From positions 64,859,001 through 64,923,000 of the forward strand of contig CM027384.1 in the NCBI GenBank assembly GCA_015680905.1: DNA of 64,000 bases. Direction: 5' to 3'. The notes beneath the pieces are model-generated. The model saw only the letters and a list, made by a program, of their open reading frames with translations, did not search any database and was not told the origin of the DNA. A program made the position numbers and the translations under genes. The stretch comes from Coptis chinensis (taxonomy: Eukaryota; Streptophyta; Magnoliopsida; Ranunculales; Ranunculaceae). This document shows, piece after piece, positions 57,606-64,000 of this stretch (position 1 is the first letter of the stretch; every line of letters starts with the position of its first letter).

Positions 57606-57755
57606 TAGGGCTTTCCACAGTTCGGTTCGATCCGGTTTTAGGTGAAAACTTGGCCCAAACCAAACTACTTGGCTCTGTAAATTAGTAAAGAAACCGAACC
57701 GTCACATGTCTAAAACCGATTGCAAACCGAACTAAAATTTCGGTTCAGTTCTGTT
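57606..57755. mobile_element. truncated hAT-like MITE remnant
   Basis: 'ctagggctttccacagttcggttcg' type left sequence, followed by 'aaaccgaaccg' and 'gcaaaccgaac' inverted words, resembles the widespread hAT family with 'ggttcggttcgg' subterminal repeats. A matching right terminus is missing. Confidence 0.45.
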
Positions 57756-58369
57756 AGAAATTGTTTGGATCCTATTTATTTATTATCAATAAATATTTAT
57801 TAATAAAAAAACGTATTTTGAAAAAATAAACATATTTAGTCTCTATTTTTATAGAAAGTACCAAAAAAATATTTATTGGTCCAAAAAACATATTTTATGA
57901 TAAATAAGAAAAACTTGTTTTTCAAGTTAAAAAACAGTTTTTTCTTCTCATTTTCTCATCCAGCTCCAAAGACATATAGATTACCCATTAGTGAAAAATG
58001 TTAAGACCCACATAATAAAAGCCATTGATTGCATCTAGTGTGGCCCATGTCCCAACTACTGTTTTTATACCTTCGTTTTAGTGTTTACTTTTGGTCTTTT
58101 AACCAATATGGGACTAAAACAGATTGTTCTTCCAGCTTACCAGCATTACTTTCCCTTCTTTCATCAAATTGCAACTCCAATAATTTCTAAACCAACCCCT
58201 CATTTCTAACATAACTTCTATTGTTGATTTCTTTCATAATATCTAATTTCAAGCACGTAACACATACTTATCATTTTAGTTGACAATGTTAAGAGTTTAC
58301 CAAGTTTTTGGGTTTAAGTATTGCTCCATTTGTTTCAGAGGTTGTGGGTAGTTAGAATTTGAGAAACTT
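57756..58369. other. no gene recognised
   Basis: AT-rich spacer before the second CACTA-like end. Confidence 0.3.
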
Positions 58370-58560
58370 CACTACACCATAATAGGATATTTGGAACACG
58401 GACCTTTTTTGTTTTGCAACGGTTATGTACTGTTAGCAAGTTGTCAACGCTTATATAGCGTTAGTAATGTTATAAATCGTTACTTTATTTCAGTGAATTT
58501 CAAGAATTAATTGCTAACGCTTAAAAATCGTTTGCGAAGTGTTGCAAATTAAAATCTTTG
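58370..58560 (+). mobile_element. left end of a second CACTA-like element
   Basis: CACTACACCATAATAGG at 58370 is followed by repeated 'aacggtta', 'caacgctt' and 'agcgttag' words in both senses (58420-58540), a subterminal array as in CACTA elements. The matching right end (TGGTGTAGTG) was not found in the window. The array is followed by a CT-rich leader (58570-58640). Confidence 0.55.
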
Positions 58561-60110
58561 AAATATAAAACACAACTTTACTTTCTCTCCTCTCGCTCTC
58601 TCTCCGCCGCTAGACTGTCCAGTCTCCTCCCTCTCTCCACACACACTCCACCAACTCAGAAGAAGATGAAAAAGAGTTTTTAGATCCAGATCATTCAAAG
58701 TAATAATTTCTTAAATTGATTTTGATTGATTTTTTGTTTTGTTTTGAATTAGTTTGTGGTTTTGATTTTTTTTGTCACTCATTTGAAAGGGATTATCTCG
58801 GCTTTGAATAATTTCAAGGAGAAAAGCTCAGAAAGAAAATTGAAGAAGCATGAGGTGACGATTTCAAGGTATATTTAACTCAAACCCTGTGAATTCCAAA
58901 TCGTTGAAGCTAGATTTTGTTATTTGTGCTTATTTTAACGGATCTGAGAAATAAAAATTGAATCTTGAAAGTAAGTGGTCGGAGGAGATGGCCTTGTCTG
59001 GAATGAGAGGTCTCTCCGTATTTATAAGGGATGTAAGAAATTGTCAAAACAAATAACAAGAAAGACTTAGAGTTCTTGCTCTAGAGTTTATGCAATGTGC
59101 AATAGCAGCTTGGAAAACTTAGAAATCAGTCGAAAGAACCAAAGAAGATTACACATTATTTCATTATTAATTAATTATCCTCTATAAGCCTCCCTACCCT
59201 TATTCCTAAAAAAACGTGTCTGAAAAATGATCCTTCACTCACTTCTTACTCCCCTATCCCCATATGTTCCCTACCCAAATCTACATTCTTAGTGAAACAT
59301 CATATGTGCAAGCAGCACTTGTACAGATGGTGGTCTTTCCAACACTCTACTTCTTGCCTATCGTGTACATTTTCATTAATGTATCTCCTTAGGAGTCAAT
59401 AAAGCAATGAACTAAATCTGTCTGTACAAACCCACAAGTATTGGGTTTACTCATTACAAATACATGCTTCCTTATCTCTACATGTCTAATTTCTATTTGC
59501 AATCTTGACATACTTATACATAGCTCAAATCCTATTCCTAGTGAGCTCATTCCAAGTACTCTAAGTCTCTAACTTCGATCTCTAAGGATGGCTAATTAGC
59601 CAAAGCACCCACTTAAAACTTGTCGTGTTTACAATCCACAAACAAAGCTGAGACTTTTCGTCTCTCCTTTCCAGATCAACAAGTACTTGATAAATATCCA
59701 TCAAAATGAGACCATACAAATTTAACACATTGTGGTAATGACAAAAATATTACTAGAATATTACAGTACAAGTTACAAGTCATTCAATATGCAAATTAAA
59801 TAAACCCCCCTAAGAAATCACATACATAAAATAAGTGATCAAAATTCAATCAACCCATTGTATGTGAATTACTACAAGATATATATATATATATATCATA
59901 ATGCAAATAAAGCATAGACTTGAACAACGTTACTAACCTTTTTTTCAACTAAACAGTATTGGACACCCCAAGAGAGAGACAGAGCTTTGAGTTTGTTGTT
60001 TATATATAAGGTCGGAGTGACATAAGGTATGAGTCTTGTTTTTGTTATTACAAATTTATCAATGTATTAGACATTATATAAGCCATATTCAATTTTTGTT
60101 CCATGTGCAG
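58561..60110. other. CT-rich leader and non-coding interior of the second CACTA-like element
   Basis: A 'ctctcctctcgctctc' leader precedes intron-like sequence. No exon can be named before 60111. A small TA tract lies at 59880-59897. Confidence 0.35.
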
Positions 60111-60394
60111 ATACAAGCCATGCTAGGGGGAAGAAGCAAGGTGTGATTATAAACATGGCGTCTGCTTCGGGACTTTATCCGATGCTTCCAAACCCTATAT
60201 ACTCTGGCTCCAAAGGCGTGTTTTCTTTTATTTTGCTTAGTTGCTATTCACTTATGAATGCATACTTGTCTTTTTCTACTGCCTGATGCATTATTCCTTG
60301 GTATGGTAATACCATAGGTGGTGTGGTGTTATTTACTAGATCACTTCTTCTGTACAAACATCAAGGAATTTGTATCAATGTGCTATGTCCTGAG
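60111..60394 (+). pseudogene. two exons of an NQR-type short-chain dehydrogenase gene fragment
   Basis: Exon 60111-60214 follows a GTGCAG acceptor. It encodes G-V-I-I-N-M-A-S-A-S-G-L-Y-P-M and the catalytic Y-S-G-S-K (the Y-x-x-x-K of short-chain dehydrogenases). Exon 60318-60394 encodes G-G-V-V-L-F-T-R-S-L and I-N-V-L-C-P-E, ending before GTAAAA. This order matches the dehydrogenase half of the plant NQR/ARP quinone-oxidoreductase protein. The donor of the first exon reads GC instead of GT, and a frameshift near 60127-60132 breaks the exon start. The Rossmann glycine motif and downstream exons are absent, so it is a gene fragment. Confidence 0.75.
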
Positions 60395-61012
60395 GTAAAA
60401 GAAATGTTAAAACCTTTCTTTGTGCTGAACATGCTATTGTATTTTGGACTTCAAAGGCCCCTTTTAGTCACTTATAGTGAAAATCTTTGCAATAGACAAA
60501 AAAAAATGAAAGATTTATTAACAATGGTATTATGGGAGGTTCTTGTTTGGCATACATAGTCACACACAGACATGTTCATTTGGTCTGATTTTTTGTTTGG
60601 AATATAATTTGTGTAAGATACGTCTCTATGCGTCCATGTATTGTGATAAACCTCAATTTTATGATATTTTATCGTGTCAGACACTTCATATCCGTATTGG
60701 TATGGACACACATATCCATGTCAATGTAACTTAGTAGATTAGAGTTTCAGTCGTGCTATTATCATTTCTTAGTCAGAAAGTACTGAAACCTTCAATGGCA
60801 TCATCCGTTAAAGCAGGCTGTAGCATACTATTCCAGTGGCACGAAGCTTAGAACTTGCAAATGAAGCCGTGCCTAGAACTGTAGTCTATGTTTATTTGTG
60901 TGACTCTATACTGTTTTGGCGGAAACAAAGTGAAAGCTGTTAGCATTTCATAACGGTAGCACTCTCTTTCCGGGATTTATTTATTTGAATATAATTAAAT
61001 TTGTTGAAAAAT

Positions 61013-61014
61013 TT

Positions 61015-61090
<76 letters not shown>
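61013..61090. repeat. (TA)n microsatellite
   Basis: About 75 bases of TA with one 'ata ata' break. Confidence 0.95.
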
Positions 61091-61092
<2 letters not shown>

Positions 61093-61418
61093 GATTTTGG
61101 TCGTTATTAATGCATAGTAGTTAAATATGCTTTATATGAAGAGTTAAATTTTGTCATTAAGTCATTTCTTATTGTTTTGGTTGGTTTCTTTTGCTCGTCT
61201 AGGACTTTGACATTAAATAGACATATACTTCGTTTATCAAAATAACAATGGTTAAAAGTACTGAAAAAAATTCTTGCAAGGGGAGTTATCTGCTGAAACA
61301 GTGGCTTCTTCTATCGGTTAACCATTCACATTAACATTTTCTGTAAGCAATTTTTGTGGTAAGCTTATTGAATTGGTTGTTTTCATCTCCTGCCTATATA
61401 ATGTTGGAAATGTTTAAG

Positions 61419-61672
61419 GTACAAGGGTTTCTTAACACATTTGGCGATCTGTGTGGGACTATTGCTGCTCTGGAGCGGATAAATTCTTTGTTGTCTTTGA
61501 CAGATAGTGATGATTCTCTTGCATATGGATGGTAAGGGAACTCAATAAAAAGAAGCTTGCAGTGAAAATCATAAATTGTTCTACAGTGAGGGTTTCTCTG
61601 AGGAAAATTTTGCTTTCAATAAGCATTTCATGTTAGCCTTGAAATCAGCTGCTAGCAAGGGATGTAGTGTAT
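61419..61672 (+). pseudogene. ABCB28-type half-transporter exon fragment
   Basis: The frame beginning after TTTAAG reads V-Q-G-F-L-N-T-F-G-D-L and then G-T-I-A-A-L-E-R-I-N-S-L-L. It continues to L-A-Y-G and a stop near 61531. In another frame S-E-N-H-K-L-F-Y, G-F-S-E-E-N-F-A-F-N and L-K-S-A-A-S-K-G follow. This order is that of the region between the membrane domain and the nucleotide-binding domain in plastid ABCB28-type transporters. No Walker A or B motif is present. It is in the same orientation as the SDR fragment 1 kb upstream but from an unrelated gene. Confidence 0.72.
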
Positions 61673-61736
61673 AATGGCCCGGTAATATTTTTCTTGAAGG
61701 TATTTTTTTATCTCATTTTATATATACACTACAATA

Positions 61737-61830
61737 GAAAACTTGGTTACATAATTTTGTCCTAAATTTTAGTGGTTTTGTGTGACCACTAATGTTGGAC
61801 ATGAATCTGACCTCATTTCTTTGTATACTA
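61737..61830 (+). mobile_element. possible third CACTA-like left end
   Basis: CACTACAATAGAAAAC at 61737, followed by 'ttttagtggttttgtgtgaccactaa', looks like a CACTA end with subterminal motifs. No matching right end lies in the window. Confidence 0.35.
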
Positions 61831-62589
61831 ATAGATGATGATGATAACTAGTCGTGTCATTAGGGGCCTTGTAATGTCATTTCGACCTTTAAACTCTATA
61901 TATAGTTTGGCCAGTCCAGGCCCTCTAAATCTCTAATTCTTTTCATGCACCATACACCATTTGTAAAAGAAAATAAATATGGGAAGAGAAAATAATTCAT
62001 GAACAATGAAAGTTCCGTATAGATATGAAATATTAGAATTTAAATATGTTGACTTTATTGCACTTATGTGAAATATAGTCCATGGTTTAAGTCATTCGCC
62101 ACAGGGCCACTATGTAAATAATATGCCAACTGATTATAGGATTTATAGCTATGTTTGTCATTTGTCTGAAGAGCTTTTTTTCTATATAGATGTAGTTGAA
62201 TAACGAGAAAACACTCCATACTCAAAATGAACTGAAAACACTTGCACAAATGCTACACGTATGTTTAAATATTGTTGTATTGCTTTTTCGAATTTTCGTT
62301 CTCTTTTCTTTTCCTTCCATCCAACAGATCATGTCTGAACAAGACTCTTAACAGATTTGAATGCAAATGCACAAAATTTTGAGAGAAGGGCTAAAGCTCC
62401 TCTTCTTTACACTGTTCGAAAATACTATAGACAATTTTTCCGACTCATCCCTGTTCGTCAAAATGTTTTAATGTGGATGGATGACTTTTCCTCATGAATT
62501 AACTATACCATAACAAGATATGTGATGAATTTGGGGATTGGTTTGTGGGAAATAGCATAAAGAGGGGGTTCGGGCTATCAGGCATGAGA
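61831..62589. other. no gene recognised
   Basis: AT-rich sequence with a pyrimidine tract (62290-62320) near 62325. Exon-like stretches cannot be assigned. Confidence 0.3.
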
Positions 62590-64000
62590 AAGGTAATGTA
62601 CTTAACTTGGCTTGGCTGGCCTGTCTTTTTAGTTGCGGAATCGCCAACGTTCACTAACTGTCAGGGTCAGAGCTAGACTCGTCGTGAAACTCATTCTTAG
62701 AGAAAGTGTGTTAGCCTGGACTACCACCAAAACTGCTCGCTCAATGCGCGAAAAAAGCTCTTTGTTCGCGCTTCTCGAGTGAGTTAAGCTTACGAGCCAA
62801 CCTTGCCTTTCAAAGTGCACCCTTGCTCTGTGGCTCTATCATCAACCGAATCGCCCGTCTCATCTGTGGTGTCTGAATCCACTATTGGCTAAATCCGAAG
62901 AGTTAAAGGACCCACACCTTCCCTTCCGGAAAGGTGGGTTCCCTACAAATGAACAGACCCCAACAGAAACCTCCTCACAAGCAGCTACATATGGGCTAGG
63001 ATCAACTGCTACAGGATGAAAGAGCTCTGAAACCCTATGAACTAGACACTGATGCTTATCCTTTAGCTGAATCTCCAGTTTAAGCTGCTGATGCCCTAGT
63101 CGAATAGACAACTTTTGAGGAAGGCGCTACTTAGCCCTCATTTGATCGTTCTGTCGAACGAACTGATCGAGAAGGATCGTCAACCACTTCAGTAGTGGAC
63201 CTGGTGGTTAGTCCTTCAGCTGAGAAAGATAGCCCGGGCGTGATCCATGTTCGTTATCTAACCTTTTTTCTTCCCCACCCACCGCCCACCATTCTGCACT
63301 CGCTCGAAAGCTTTTAGTTACGGCTGAAAGAATAACGACTCGAACAGCTTTCAATGTTACGATCGGGCGGGATGGCTAGCTTAACGCGTGTGAGCTGGTT
63401 CAAGGTCGGCTACTGCATGCGCTTCTATTGCTTCATCGGTGTTTGAAAGGTATAACGTTGATCCTTGGTAGAAGCTCGTAGAAGGGTGCAAGGCAAAATA
63501 AAAGTGATTTCCATTGAGCGGAGGCTCGGTGCTGAACTCGATAGAAAGAAGGAGTTGAACGGTATTCAATAAGGAGGCAGAGCTAACAACCTTCGGGACT
63601 GGATTCAAAAGCAGCTGTTTAGATGTGCTAACCGTCCGTGGATCCGGGGGGCCTTGCTTAAGCAATGGCTGTTTTTGAGGCAACAATATCTACAGTCCGT
63701 TCAGCAATATACGGATGAGTTCATGAGACTTAAAGTAAAATTGAGGATTCAAGACAAGGCGAGTTTCTTACTTGGTGAAGTAAGTACGTTGGTTTTCTCT
63801 TCCATGCTATCCAACAGAAGATGGAGCTTGTTGATTACTCTTCACTTCACGTGCTGCTATCTGGTGGCCATTGCTATTGAGAAATATCATAAAGGTCCAC
63901 CGGTCCTCCCGATCTTCTAAATCCCGAAACAATTCAAAGAATCATAAATCCAGCACTTTTGCCCTCCCAAGCACGATTTCTTCCTTGTCACACCTGCACC
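62590..64000. other. possible mitochondrial-DNA insertion (NUMT), partly retroelement
   Basis: Base composition changes sharply here: GC rises to nearly half, long A/T runs disappear, and the sequence has the even, non-coding texture of plant mitochondrial spacers. No mitochondrial gene exon, tRNA or rRNA could be identified, so the assignment is by texture only. The segment reaches the window end. The frames at minus 62860-63111 and 63381-63686 have no recognised domain. Confidence 0.4.
63640..63930 (+). pseudogene. gypsy-type gag fragment
   Basis: The plus frame contains L-K-Q-W-L-F-L-R-Q-Q-Y, then S-V-Q-Q-Y-T-D-E-F-M-R-L and later A-I-A-I-E-K-Y-H-K-G-P-P. The S-V-x-x-Y-T-x-E-F motif is the conserved core of Ty3/gypsy Gag (retrotrans_gag). 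Frame slips occur near 63780. It lies within the GC-rich segment, and retroelement pieces are also known in plant mitochondrial genomes. Confidence 0.6.

Noticed and set aside
61664-61676. 'gatgtagtgtat' as a right end for the CACTA element starting at 58370
   Set aside because: It matches only about seven bases of the expected end and lies within readable ABCB28-type coding sequence.

Overview
This window is nuclear DNA from a flowering plant, most likely a eudicot. The evidence is AT-rich sequence with long (TA)n tracts, plant-specific transposon lineages (Tat and Athila Ty3/gypsy elements, a chromovirus-type LTR, CACTA, hAT, PIF/Harbinger and foldback MITEs), a FAR1/FRS transposase-derived gene, and GT-AG introns in plant-type gene fragments. 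I found no intact host gene. The window is a layered deposit of transposons with pieces of host genes between and inside them.

Layout. 1-3.15 kb: a decayed FAR1-RELATED SEQUENCE gene on the minus strand, with nonsense codons, frameshifts and a 148-bp tandem duplication. 3.9-7.5 kb: diverged local duplicates and a chain of foldback MITEs joined by (TA)n tracts. 7.5-12.3 kb: gypsy-type LTR and polypurine remnants on the minus strand, plus a probable solo LTR at 9.9-11.16 kb. 12.35-13.04 kb: a complete PIF/Harbinger MITE. 13.5-33.2 kb: one long nested structure. A Tat-lineage element (13507-33182) carries pol on the plus strand and a PF04195-type gene on the antisense strand. It is interrupted by a chromovirus-type LTR (15561-19025) and by a non-autonomous Athila-like element (21414-31046, target duplication AACCC). 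33.2-49.3 kb: low-information DNA with small tandem repeats, an RNase H (RVT_3) remnant and a fragment resembling the CHD1/CHR5 chromatin remodeller. 49336-55785: a CACTA transposon (target duplication TGA) that contains two GRIK-type kinase exons and a 517-bp hAT MITE with a perfect 8-bp target duplication. 58.37-61.75 kb: a CACTA-like left end followed by two SDR/NQR-type exons and an ABCB28-type exon, all on the plus strand. 62.6-64 kb: a more GC-rich segment that looks like mitochondrial DNA transferred to the nucleus and contains a degraded retroelement gag.

How the parts relate. The Tat insertion predates the Athila insertion. Nesting shows this, and the LTR pairs agree with it: I counted about 25 differences in 335 bases for Tat and about 30 in 485 for Athila. 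The strongest biological signals are transduplication of spliced host-gene fragments by CACTA elements, the antisense gene of the Tat element whose frame is continuous across the Athila insertion, and the (TA)n-linked MITE chain. No tRNA, rRNA or CRISPR feature was found.
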